Positions 15,751 through 25,100 of a stretch of DNA of 27,025 bases are shown in pieces. A program made the position numbers and the translations under genes. The stretch lies in the NCBI GenBank assembly GCA_904501775.1, contig CAJGCJ010000013.1:1-27025 (forward strand). The letters run 5' to 3'. Within the stretch, counting starts at the first letter, position 1, and every line of letters starts with the position of its first letter. The notes below the pieces were generated by a model. It was given only the letters and a program-made list of their open reading frames with translations. It ran no database searches and had not been told where the DNA came from. The DNA comes from an uncultured Bacteroidaceae bacterium (GTDB lineage: Bacteria; Bacteroidota; Bacteroidia; Bacteroidales; Bacteroidaceae).

Positions 15751-17085
15751 CTACATGGTCGCATTGCTGTTATCGTCGTTCTCTATTTTATATGGCATTC
15801 CATTGATTTGTTTGATAGGGTAGTTACCCTCGAGCATGCCGCTTATAATGGTGTCGCGCGACGATGTGTTCTGGTAGGGGTAAAGCTCAAACAGAGGAAG
15901 CACCGATGCGAAATGTTCCATAATCTGCGATTGTATCCCTTCGTACTCCTCCCATTTGCTTGTGTCAGTGAAACAGTAGAACTGTATGGGCAATCCATTG
16001 GCAGTTGGCTCAAGTGTACGCACCATTATGAGCATATCTTTCCTTATGCGCGGATGATGCCTCAGGTATATATCGGCATAGGTGCGGAAAACACCTACGT
16101 TGGTCTCTACTGTTCCGCCGCTCTCTTTCTGTGCAGTGTTTTCGTTGCCCCCTTCCATGCGGGCTATATACTCGTCCATGTTGCTGTCGAGCCCTTTTAT
16201 CTTCTCCAAATAATCGTTGTCGCATGGTTTAATGTTATCGAATTTAATTGTATATCCGCGTGCTATGCGCCGTGCACCGGTGTCGCTCATGCCACGCCAG
16301 TTTATGAAACTCTCGTTAATGAGTGTATATGGTGGTATGGTGGCTATTGTGTTGTCGAAATTCCTTATTTTTACAATTGTCAACGATATGTCGAACACAG
16401 TGCCGTTTATTGTTCCGCCGGGCATCTCAATCCAGTCACCAATGCGTATCATGTCGTTCTCGAGCAATAGGAAACCTCCGACAAATCCCATTATACTGTC
16501 TTTTGTAATAAGCATAAGAACGGCTGCAAAGGCTCCCAATCCTCCAATGAGGTATAGAGGCGATTTGTCGGTGAGAATAGAAATCAGCATAATGGTCATA
16601 ATTATGTATACAATTATTATAGCTACCTGAACGAACCCTTTTATTGGCCTGTTATGGTATTTGTTGTTGCTGAATGCCGTCTCGCCTACAACCTTTATTG
16701 TTGCAGCAATTGCTCGTGTGAGCATAATTATAAAATATATCCACGCTATGGTGCCGATGTAGTGCTGAAACATCGGCGACCGGCTTAGTGCAAGCGGCAA
16801 CAGGGCTGTCATCATCAGTGGCGGTATTATCTGCGTCTGCCTGCGCAGAGTGTTGTGTTCTATGATTTTACTGAGAAAGGTGTTCTTCCTTACCTTCACT
16901 ATGCGTTTTATCACCTGTTGCAATACATGATATGCAATTTCTGCAACAATAAAAGATACGGCAGCTATTATGGTTATATAAATGAGCGGCTCCAATCTGT
17001 CGAGTGTAACAGGTGCTATCCCGGTGTGTGACAGCAGCCGTTTTATAGCGTTCATCAGATAGTATACAATGTTGTCTGTACCCAT
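15751..17085 (-). CDS. Mechanosensitive ion channel, MscS family, YbdG-like
   Basis: Inner-membrane channel that opens under membrane tension to release solutes during osmotic downshock. The 444-residue protein has about five hydrophobic segments (roughly 33-53, 87-107, 109-130, 150-172, 176-205). The last is the pore helix, with GGLGAFAAVLMLITKDSIMGFVGG at 181-204 (24 positions; Gly/Ala pattern typical of TM3). The MscS beta domain follows (IRIGDWIEMP, 213-222) with a long cytoplasmic C-terminus. The overall plan, and the linker between TM2 and TM4, match the YbdG branch rather than the 286-residue MscS. A polar C-terminal tail rich in Asn and Asp ends the protein. It precedes the SDR gene in the same direction with a 148-base gap, so it need not share its operon. 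Confidence 0.92.
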   Translation of the reverse strand: MGTDNIVYYLMNAIKRLLSHTGIAPVTLDRLEPLIYITIIAAVSFIVAEIAYHVLQQVIKRIVKVRKNTFLSKIIEHNTLRRQTQIIPPLMMTALLPLALSRSPMFQHYIGTIAWIYFIIMLTRAIAATIKVVGETAFSNNKYHNRPIKGFVQVAIIIVYIIMTIMLISILTDKSPLYLIGGLGAFAAVLMLITKDSIMGFVGGFLLLENDMIRIGDWIEMPGGTINGTVFDISLTIVKIRNFDNTIATIPPYTLINESFINWRGMSDTGARRIARGYTIKFDNIKPCDNDYLEKIKGLDSNMDEYIARMEGGNENTAQKESGGTVETNVGVFRTYADIYLRHHPRIRKDMLIMVRTLEPTANGLPIQFYCFTDTSKWEEYEGIQSQIMEHFASVLPLFELYPYQNTSSRDTIISGMLEGNYPIKQINGMPYKIENDDNSNATM

Positions 17086-17199
17086 TCTTTTTTATTATAA
17101 ACAACATTGAATACATATCTTGTTCATTCTTTATACTCCAAATGGTGCTGCGGTGCACATTATTTATAATTTATATGAATATTATTCGGTTTATTTTCT

Positions 17200-17216
17200 T
17201 TACCTTCGCAAGGTAA
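17200..17216 (+). promoter_or_regulatory. Candidate promoter box inside an inverted repeat, upstream of the thioesterase
   Basis: TACCTTCG (17201-17208) matches TAnnTTTG at all but one position and lies about 70 bases before the thioesterase ATG. It is embedded in a perfect 7-bp inverted repeat (TTACCTT, CGC, AAGGTAA). The overlap would suit a repressor site, but short repeats like this also occur by chance. No clear -33 box. Confidence 0.35.
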
Positions 17217-17276
17217 GTAATATTGTAGGGCAGTAGTACATTGTCCATGTTTTGTACCATATATTAAAAAAAGAAA

Positions 17277-17660
17277 ATGATTAAAGAGGGTCTTTCGTAT
17301 ATAAGCAGCACTGTTGTTACAGATGAGAAGTGCGCTGCATCCATGGGATCGGGCAATCTGATGGTTTTTGCAACACCGGCAATGATTGCACTTGCCGAGA
17401 ATGCAGCGATGATGGCTGTTGCCGATTCGCTCCCTGCCGGCTCTACAACAGTCGGTGGCGGAATAGACATGTTGCATTTGCGTCCATCGGGTGTTGGTGC
17501 CACCATTGAAGCAACCGCAACGGTTACATCGGTCGAGGGACGCAAGATAAGTTACGAACTTAAAGTGTGCGATGCCAATGGAGTGATAGGCGAGGGTACA
17601 CATGTGCGCTTTGTCGTTGATAGCGAAAAGTTCATGCAAAAGATTGCTGCAAAGGGGTAA
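17277..17660 (+). CDS. Hotdog-fold thioesterase, fluoroacetyl-CoA thioesterase (FlK)-like
   Basis: The 127-residue protein has a single hotdog domain that would hydrolyse an acyl-CoA thioester in the cytoplasm. FATPAMIALAENAA (31-44), TTVGGGIDMLHLRP (57-70) and the strand ending IGEGTHVRFVV resemble the FlK family. T33, E41 and H67 have exactly the spacing (8 and 26) of the FlK catalytic residues Thr42, Glu50 and His76, as I recall them. Family members in ordinary bacteria are not expected to act on fluoroacetate; the natural substrate is unknown. It stands alone on the plus strand, divergent from the mechanosensitive channel, with an A-rich leader before the ATG. The thioesterase class is likely, the specificity is open. 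Confidence 0.85.
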   Translation: MIKEGLSYISSTVVTDEKCAASMGSGNLMVFATPAMIALAENAAMMAVADSLPAGSTTVGGGIDMLHLRPSGVGATIEATATVTSVEGRKISYELKVCDANGVIGEGTHVRFVVDSEKFMQKIAAKG

Positions 17661-17762
17661 TATAAGAATGCCGACACCGAAAAAGCTATATAAGAACAAA
17701 CAATTGCCGTAGAAAACACATTTCACCAATGCAGCCTTATGTGTTGCATAAAGGTGATAAAA

Positions 17763-17797
17763 TAAAAAAAACTGCTCCAAGGGGAGGGAGCAGTTTT
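17763..17797 (-). terminator. Strong intrinsic terminator facing the minus strand
   Basis: An 11-bp stem pairs 17768-17778 with 17787-17797 around an 8-base loop. On the minus strand it runs into eight T (17771 to 17764, partly within the stem) and then ATTTTA. On the plus strand only four T follow before CCG. It therefore works best for a minus-strand transcript, although no minus-strand gene lies upstream of it. It may also stop the plus-strand thioesterase transcript weakly. Confidence 0.75.
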
Positions 17798-17885
17798 CCG
17801 AACAAACGCTTTTGCTCGTTCGGGCACCGACTTGTCACAAGCAGATGCTACCGGAATCTATTACTATGAAAAACACATTATTATA
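17768..17885 (-). ncRNA. Candidate minus-strand small RNA
   Basis: The 337-base gap 17661-17997 has no coding frame I believe. Read on the minus strand it holds, in order, an imperfect GC-rich hairpin with CTTG-TGA-CAAG at its tip (about 17824-17852), a 10-bp stem CCGAACGAGC/GTTTGTTCGG with an AAAAGC loop (about 17798-17823), and the terminator hairpin at 17768-17797. Two hairpins in tandem ahead of an intrinsic terminator is the usual build of a small RNA. The 5' end is a guess from a near-match promoter box TTATTTTG (17897 to 17890). I do not recognise a known RNA family. The remaining flanks, 17661-17760 and 17890-17997, are AT-rich leader and trailer. Confidence 0.35.
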
Positions 17886-17997
17886 ACAACAAAATAACGC
17901 AATTGTTTTTAGATTTCTGATATACTTTACATTTTTTAGTGCAGATTTAAAATATTTTTAGAGAAAAATCCCCTACAACCTATTTTAATAAAGAAAA

Positions 17998-19227
17998 ATG
18001 GCAAAAGAATTAATACTAATCAGAATAACAGGCGAAGACAGGCCGGGGCTCACAGCCTCTGTCATGTCGGTCCTTTCGAGATATGATGTTACCGTGCTCG
18101 ATATCGGCCAAGCCGACATTCATAGCACATTGTCTCTTGGAATACTCATCCGCGTTGTAGAGGAGAACTCGGGACATGTGATGAAGGAACTGCTCTTCAA
18201 GGCCAGCGAGCTTGGTATTAATATAAAATTCTTTCCCGTTGATGCCGACGACTACGAAGCGTGGGTAAAACGTCAAGGAAAAAACAGATATATAATAACA
18301 CTGCTCGGACGTAAACTGTCGGCCGAACAGATAGAGGCTGTAACACGTCTTATTGCCGAGCAGGGACTTAATATCGACTCTATACGCCGTCTCTCGGGAC
18401 GTATCTCCATCGTTGAGCCATCGAAGAACGTGCGTGCATGTATCGAATTCTCGGTGCGTGGAACACCGCACGACCGTAACGCCATGCAGGCCGAACTGCT
18501 GCGCCTGTCGAGCGAGATGGGCATGGACTGCTCGTTCCAGATAGACAATATGTACCGCCGCATGCGTCGCCTTATATGCTTCGATATGGACTCTACTCTT
18601 ATTCAGACCGAGGTGATAGATGAACTTGCAATGCGTGCCGGTGTAGGTGATAAAGTGAAGGATATTACCGAACGGGCCATGCGTGGCGAGATTGATTTCA
18701 AAGAGAGCTTTACCGAGCGCGTGGCACTGCTCAAGGGACTCGATTCGTCTGTCATGCACGATATAGCCGAGAACCTTCCAATAACCGAGGGTGTCGATCG
18801 TCTTATGTATGTGCTCAAACGCTATGGCTATAAGATAGCAATTCTATCGGGCGGTTTCACCTTCTTTGGCGAGTATCTGCAAAAGAAGTACGGCATCGAC
18901 TATGTATATGCAAACGAGCTTGAGATTGACGATGAAGGCAAACTTACCGGCCGTTACGTTGGCGAAATTGTAGACGGACGCCGAAAAGCCGAACTGTTGA
19001 AACTTATAGCACAGGTCGAGAAGGTCGATATCGCGCAGACAATTGCAGTGGGCGACGGTGCTAACGACCTTCCCATGCTCAGCGAAGCCGGATTGGGTAT
19101 TGCATTCCATGCCAAGCCACGTGTAGTGGCAAACGCCAAGCAGGCGATAAACACCATAGGACTCGATGGCGTTCTCTACTTCTTGGGATTCAAGGATTCC
19201 TACCTTGACGAGAAAGGACGCGAGTAA
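17998..19227 (+). CDS. serB: Phosphoserine phosphatase SerB
   Basis: Last step of serine synthesis: hydrolyses phosphoserine to serine in the cytoplasm. The 409-residue protein is longer than E. coli SerB (322) because it carries two N-terminal ACT-type domains (about 1-90 and 97-182), usual sites for amino-acid feedback control. The HAD catalytic domain follows: DMDST (196-200) with nucleophile D196 and acid/base D198, ILSGGF (282-287), K330 and GDGAND (352-357) for magnesium. The ATG at 17998 gives the family-typical MAKELILIRI. A weak TACATTTT box at 17928-17935 could be its promoter. It converges on addB and shares a terminator hairpin with it. Confidence 0.96.
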   Translation: MAKELILIRITGEDRPGLTASVMSVLSRYDVTVLDIGQADIHSTLSLGILIRVVEENSGHVMKELLFKASELGINIKFFPVDADDYEAWVKRQGKNRYIITLLGRKLSAEQIEAVTRLIAEQGLNIDSIRRLSGRISIVEPSKNVRACIEFSVRGTPHDRNAMQAELLRLSSEMGMDCSFQIDNMYRRMRRLICFDMDSTLIQTEVIDELAMRAGVGDKVKDITERAMRGEIDFKESFTERVALLKGLDSSVMHDIAENLPITEGVDRLMYVLKRYGYKIAILSGGFTFFGEYLQKKYGIDYVYANELEIDDEGKLTGRYVGEIVDGRRKAELLKLIAQVEKVDIAQTIAVGDGANDLPMLSEAGLGIAFHAKPRVVANAKQAINTIGLDGVLYFLGFKDSYLDEKGRE

Positions 19228-19258
19228 CTATCTCCTGTTGGCTTCGCTTTTTATATAC

Positions 19259-19292
19259 ACCGCTCCCTGCAATCTAAATTGCAGGGAGCGGT
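19259..19292. terminator. Bidirectional hairpin between serB and addB
   Basis: A perfect 15-bp stem pairs 19259-19273 with 19278-19292 around a CTAA loop. It lies 31 bases after the serB stop and 17 bases beyond the addB stop, so it can end both convergent transcripts. The flanking T-runs are modest. Confidence 0.8.
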
Positions 19293-19309
19293 ATGTTGGT
19301 TGGTATTAT

Positions 19310-22186
19310 TTATCTGTTACATATATTCTTGAAGTCGCACCATTTGCAGCGGTCACTGTCGTCGGTGGGGCTGAATGGCTGGTTGATATCGAATATATTG
19401 TTTACGGTGTTCTGTAACAGGGCCTTGAACTCATCGCGCAGGGGTGATGCATCGTAAAGTGTCTTGCCTTCAACTTTTATTATGAAATCGTCGCGCTTTG
19501 TGTTTTGTGCCTTATGTATGTATATGAGCGACGGGGCCACTTTTGTTGCTTTTCCGCTTTCGAGTGCTGCAACTGAGTAGAGTAGTGCCTGTAGTATATA
19601 TTTCATGCTGCTACCTTCGTGTGCAAATACCTGTGCAAGGTCTTTTGGTTTCTTCTCTTCACTGCCTGTCTTGTAGTCTATAATGTGCAGTGTTCCGTCC
19701 TTGCTGTCCAGACGGTCGGCGCGTCCTCCTATACGCAGCGATATCTGCAGGTCGTTTACTGTTGTCTGCATGTTGAAGTGGAGTGGAAGCTCACCGCCTT
19801 CATAGTAGAATGGTGCGTGTCCGGCATCCATTCTCACAAGGTAACCCAACATGCATTGCAGTACTTCGCGGTTGATGAGCTGCTCGCCATTATATTGCGG
19901 TGTTCCCTCCTCCTGTCCGAAATATTCGAGCATAAAGGCTTTGTCTATGAATGTATACAGCAGTTGGCTGTCGTCGATATAGGGCTGCAGCATTTCTTTT
20001 GTTACTGTTCCTTTCTCTTCGGGCAGCAGGGTGTTGTAGAACAGTTCCGATGCCTTGTGAAATATCAGTCCGAAGTCGTTTTTCTGAACATCGGTTGCAA
20101 CCTCCTTGTATTTCTCTATTTTCATTATGTAGCGATAGAAGAAACGCAGGCTGCAGTCGAGGTAGCAGTTTATTGCGCTGGGTGAGAGTGTGCTTGCCCT
20201 GCTGTTGATGTTAAGGTTATACATCTGTTGCAGCTGTTCTACCATAGCTTCAGTCTTCTCTATATCTTGGGCATTATGTTTCTTTACCTTCTGTTGCGAT
20301 GTTATGAAGGCTCTTTTGCCACAATGGCCATCGGCCATAAGTTGCAGTATGTAGCGCGAACATTCGCCTTTGCTGTTGTCGGTAGATTTGTTGTATAGCA
20401 GTGTGACATGTTCTGCACGTTGGAGCAGACGATAGAAGTTGTACGCATATATCGAGTCGCGGTGTTCGCTCAGTGTGAGTCCGAATGCGCGGCGCAGGTT
20501 ATATGGTATGAATGAGTTTTCGCTGCTCTTCTTGGGAAGGTTGCCTTCGTTGGCCGATATGAATATTATGTTCTTAAAGTCGAGGTTACGTGTCTCGAGT
20601 AGTCCCATTATCTGCATGCCCACTACGGGCTCGCCATGGAAGGGTATTGAGGTGCCTGCCACAATACGCAACAGCAGACGTCCCAAAGTGCTTTGGCTCA
20701 TCTGCATATCCTCCTCGCCCAAGATGGTTATGAGACGTTGGGTCTGCATGAATACTTTCAGCTGCGCCTCGAGGAATAGTTCGTTGTATATGTCGGCTTC
20801 GCTCTTTTCCTCTTCATTGTCAGTTTTTGCTTTTGGGGAGTTCCTTGATATGAAGTGTATGATGTTGCCTATTGACGACATCCATAGTATGTTGTCGGTG
20901 TGACGGGTGAATATGATGCTCAGCAGTTCGTCGCCCTGTAACAGCTCTTGTGGTGGAAAGAGCATACGGCCGGCTGTGATATTCCTGTCGATGTTGCCTG
21001 CATCAGGAGATAGCTTCTGTATGTAGGGGTGGACAAGTATATTGTGCACTGCCTCTAATGTGAAACTATCATGTGCGGTGTCGTAGCCCTCGGTCTGCAG
21101 CCTGACAAGTTGTTGCAACAGGTCGTATATGGGCGTGCGCGATACGGGGAATCCCATTGTTATGTTCCTCTCCTTAACCGATGGGGGGATGATGTGATAT
21201 ACCGACTCGAGCTTGTTCTCGTCGCACAATATTACCGCTGTCTCTACTTCACTGCCTTCGTCGTCGTTCTTGGCTATGTGATTCTCAATCCATTCGGCTG
21301 CATATCGCATCTGTATGCTGTCGGTGGATGTAGATATTATATCGACCTTTTTGTTGCCTATGTTGTCGAAACATGTGTCATGTAGCGCGTTGGGGAACTG
21401 TTTTACGTTGCGGTACATGAATCGTGCCGCTTCGTGCTGCCCGTCGTTTATGTATTTGGTATCGTAGTCCCAGTAGAAGAGGGCTTTATCCCTTTTCATT
21501 ACGATATCGAACAGCCTGTTCTCGACACGGCTTAAGGCATTAAAGCCGACGAATACATATTTGCTGTAGGGAAGTTGCAGTAGCTCTTCGTTCTCAATAA
21601 TGTCGCGATACATCATTCCTTCGTATGCTATGCCGCTGTTATGGAGCACTGCCTTGAAGTCGTTGTATATATTGCCCAATACCTGCCATATCTTAAGGAA
21701 ACGGCGTTTGAGCTCGCTCTCGTTCTGCGGATTGAAGTTCCTGAAGAACTGTTCTATCGCCTCTTTCTGTTCTGCCGAGAGTGCATCGTGTGTGTTGCCG
21801 ATGCTACGCAGGTCGTTGAGGTTGGCAAACAGGCTCTCTGTGTCGGCAAGGTTCTTGTCAATGTCGTCGAAATCGGCGATGAGCAGTTCGCCCCAGCTGT
21901 AGAAGCTGTCTATTGACTCGTCGCTGCTGGTGTGGTGCCTGTATTGATGATATAGCTTGCTCACAAGCTGTATTGAATCGCCTATAGTGTAGTTGCTGCT
22001 CTGCTGAAAAAGCTCGCTTATGGTGATGTAGGCCGGGCTCCATATAGGGGTGCCGCTCATTTGCATCAGGTACTCGTTGAAGAAGAGTCCTGCTCTTTTA
22101 TTGGGGAATACAACGGCTACATTGTGAAGGTCTCCATTGAATCGCTTGTATATATCCTGTGCTACTTGTTTTAAAAACGGTGTCAT
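19310..22186 (-). CDS. addB: AddB-like PD-(D/E)XK nuclease subunit
   Basis: Second subunit of the AddAB helicase-nuclease that resects double-strand breaks for recombination. The 958-residue protein has a degenerate UvrD-like N-terminal half: where AddB proteins often show a Walker A loop it reads VVFPNKRAGLFF (residues ~25-36), with no GxGKT. The C-terminal nuclease is complete: H710 in FGLIFHKASE, D824 in GRADRLD, D837 and K839 in IIDYKTG. Cysteines C674 and/or C678 (INCYLDCSLRFFY) and C947, C950, C956 (CKWCDFKNIC) form the pattern of an AddB iron-sulphur nuclease domain. It starts 12 bases after the addA stop. The family is firm; some databases would label it only as a PD-(D/E)XK nuclease protein. 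Confidence 0.85.
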   Translation of the reverse strand: MTPFLKQVAQDIYKRFNGDLHNVAVVFPNKRAGLFFNEYLMQMSGTPIWSPAYITISELFQQSSNYTIGDSIQLVSKLYHQYRHHTSSDESIDSFYSWGELLIADFDDIDKNLADTESLFANLNDLRSIGNTHDALSAEQKEAIEQFFRNFNPQNESELKRRFLKIWQVLGNIYNDFKAVLHNSGIAYEGMMYRDIIENEELLQLPYSKYVFVGFNALSRVENRLFDIVMKRDKALFYWDYDTKYINDGQHEAARFMYRNVKQFPNALHDTCFDNIGNKKVDIISTSTDSIQMRYAAEWIENHIAKNDDEGSEVETAVILCDENKLESVYHIIPPSVKERNITMGFPVSRTPIYDLLQQLVRLQTEGYDTAHDSFTLEAVHNILVHPYIQKLSPDAGNIDRNITAGRMLFPPQELLQGDELLSIIFTRHTDNILWMSSIGNIIHFISRNSPKAKTDNEEEKSEADIYNELFLEAQLKVFMQTQRLITILGEEDMQMSQSTLGRLLLRIVAGTSIPFHGEPVVGMQIMGLLETRNLDFKNIIFISANEGNLPKKSSENSFIPYNLRRAFGLTLSEHRDSIYAYNFYRLLQRAEHVTLLYNKSTDNSKGECSRYILQLMADGHCGKRAFITSQQKVKKHNAQDIEKTEAMVEQLQQMYNLNINSRASTLSPSAINCYLDCSLRFFYRYIMKIEKYKEVATDVQKNDFGLIFHKASELFYNTLLPEEKGTVTKEMLQPYIDDSQLLYTFIDKAFMLEYFGQEEGTPQYNGEQLINREVLQCMLGYLVRMDAGHAPFYYEGGELPLHFNMQTTVNDLQISLRIGGRADRLDSKDGTLHIIDYKTGSEEKKPKDLAQVFAHEGSSMKYILQALLYSVAALESGKATKVAPSLIYIHKAQNTKRDDFIIKVEGKTLYDASPLRDEFKALLQNTVNNIFDINQPFSPTDDSDRCKWCDFKNICNR

Positions 22187-22198
22187 GGCATTACTGTT

Positions 22199-25100
22199 TT
22201 ATTGTTCTTCGTGTGTGGGGTGTACGGGTATGATTTTGTTGCTGTACAGATACCACAGATAACCCTCTACCTCTTTGAAACCCATAAGGCGCAGCTTCTG
22301 CATGTAATCCTCGACCTGTGTCATGTATTTGTCGCGTTCGCGAGCAAACTTGAAATCGACGACAATGGCCTTGTTGCCATTTATCATCACACGGTCGGGG
22401 CGCGATATCTTCTGATCGCCGTCGCGATGCAATATGCTGCATTCGTTTATTACGTTATATTTGCCCGAGAACCACTCCTTGGCATTATCATGTGAGAGCG
22501 CATTTCTTATCAGTCTGCTTATTTTGTTACGCTCCTCGGTGGTTGCAATAAGTCCCTCCATCTGTTTGCGCGCGAGCTCCCTTTCAAGTTCTTCGCCGGT
22601 TATCAGATGCGACATTATCTCGTGAAGCAGCTCTCCAATATCTATGTAGTCGCTCTCTTTAATCTGCTCTTTATCTGTTGCAAGGAAACGGGAGAGGTTG
22701 TGCGACTGGCGCGATGTGAGACGGTTGTCGTACGACAGGAATCTCTGCTCAATTCTCTTTTCCTCCATTGTGAAAGGATTCTGATTGACGTTTTCTTCCT
22801 GTTTCTCCTGTTTCTCTTCGTGGCCTGCTATTTCGCCATAGGTGAGTACACCATTGTTGCTGTCGTATACAGTATTCTGCAACGGGAAGTTATCTATTAT
22901 CCTGCTCAACAGCAGTTGTGTGGTGTCGGCACCGGTATTTGTGCTGCTTAATATGAACAGATTGTTCGATGCACGTGTGCAGGCGACATACAGAAGATTC
23001 ATATTGTCGACAAGTTCGAACAGTGTCTCGTGGTTATACTCTTGCGAGTATATCGAGTCGTTCATCTTGCTCGAGTACTCGATGGGCAATAGCGGAAGCT
23101 TGTCGTAGGGGTCGACATGTGGTTGGCACCAAAGCAGGTTCTCCTTGTATGTGCTATGGAACTCCTTTGTTGTTTTCCAAAAACAGAATGGTATTATCAC
23201 GGTGTGGAATTCCAACCCTTTTGACTTGTGTATTGTCATTATGCGCACGCTGTTGTCTTCGCTGACGGGGATGCTCTTGTCGCTTATCTCATCGTTCCAT
23301 GTCTGCAGAAAGTCGGTGATGTTGCATTTGCCGTTCTCGATATATTGTGCAGTGTAGTCGATGAACGAATATATGTAGGGTGTTTCGCCTTCGATACCGT
23401 GCAGATTGAAGTCGCAAATGAGCTGTTCTGTTATCTCGTTTAAGGGGCGTTCAACGTATGTGTGCCGTTTTTCAAGATATTGTGCCGGCAGGTAGCTGTC
23501 GGTATTCTCTTTAAGTGCATACAGTTCCGAGGGCTCAATCTCTCTGTTCTTTACATAACGGTAGTAGTATGTTATAAGTTCTATGGTATTGAGCGTGTCG
23601 TCGGGGTGCGATACGTTGCGCATTGCCGTTGTGAGGATGTGCAATGCAGCTGATGACGATAGCTTATAGGCGCTCTCCGATACTATGCTGTAACGCTGCT
23701 GGAACCGGTTGTTGAACTCCTCAACAATGTATTCGGTATCCTTGTTGTTGCGTATGAGTATGGTAATGTCCGAGGGATTAAGTTTTTTTTCGTTCAGCAG
23801 TGTGTCGAGCGTGTCCATCAGTTGTGCAAGTGATGCCTCGTACATGCCACCCTTGTTCTTGTTTGCACAATCAAGCATGCGAATCTCGGCATATCCTTTC
23901 TCTTCTCTTTTGTTGGTGCCCTGTTCGACATCGCTGTATGCTTTCTTAAGGTCGGTGAGACGCTCCTTCAAGTCATTCGCATAGCTCTCTGTTATTATCT
24001 CAGTGGCACGTTTGAATAGCGCGTTGTTGAACTCTACAATGTTGCGCGCACTGCGGTAATTGATGGTCTTTGTACTTTTGTCGCTGCTCTTCAACCGTTC
24101 GCCGGCATAGTCTCCTATGGTGTTCTTGGGAAACTCTGCTTCGATATTGTTGAGTATGTTCCAGTCGCTGTTGCGCCAACGGTATATCGATTGCTTTACA
24201 TCACCCACAATTAGGTTGAAGTTGCCGCGCGACATAACCTCGTACAGCAGCACCTTGAAACAGCTCCATTGCAGTTTCGAGGTGTCTTGGAATTCATCAA
24301 TGAAGATGTGGTTTATTTCGGTTCCTATCTTTTCGAATATGAATGATGTGTCGTTGTCAATCATTCGGCTCAGGAGATATGTTGTCTCGGCTAAAAGGAA
24401 TCGGTTTTCGCGCATGTTATCCTCGTGCAGTGCGTCTGCTATGCTGTTGAGCAGGCGCAGCTGATGGAAACGCTTTAACGACATGGCGCAGTTGTTGAGG
24501 GTCTTTGTGTATTGTGTATATACCTTGTTGATGAGTTGTACAATGTAAAGGCATTGGTCCTGTGGAAGTTTACCCGATACCTTTGAGGGGTCGTTGATGC
24601 ACTTCTCGGTGGTTTTGAGCATTTGAGGGATATCGCCATTCCTGAATTTCTGAAATACCGACCATAAACCTGTGCTCTTTCCTGCAAAGTGCTGTACATC
24701 GAGGTTGTAGCTCTGTGCTAACTCAAAGAACTCCTCTCCGACTCTCTTTATATCGTTTATGGTATTCTCCTGTACTTTGCGCAGGGCATCGCGATACTCT
24801 TCGAGCACTTTTCCGTTGCTCGATTCTATCATGTGACGCAACTTGTCTCCGCGTTCCTGATACTCCTCCTTCAATATGTTCTTTGCAAAATCCTTGATGG
24901 CAGATGGTACGTTCCAGCTCTTTCCGTTCTCAAGGTGTTCCTTGATATATTCCACCAGCCATTGCATCTCCTTGCTCTCGGGGCTAAGACGGCGTATAAG
25001 GCTGTCAACGGTGTCGGCAAGCAGTTTCTCTCCATCAATCATTATCTCCATGTTGCCGCTCAGTTCAAGCTCTTTGGCAAGGCCACGAAGGATGCTCTGG

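Noticed and set aside
17160..17780. Minus-strand frame of 206 codons opposite the thioesterase
   Set aside because: It begins at a TTG within the terminator stem, runs antisense to the thioesterase, and its product is Cys/His-rich without a recognisable motif.
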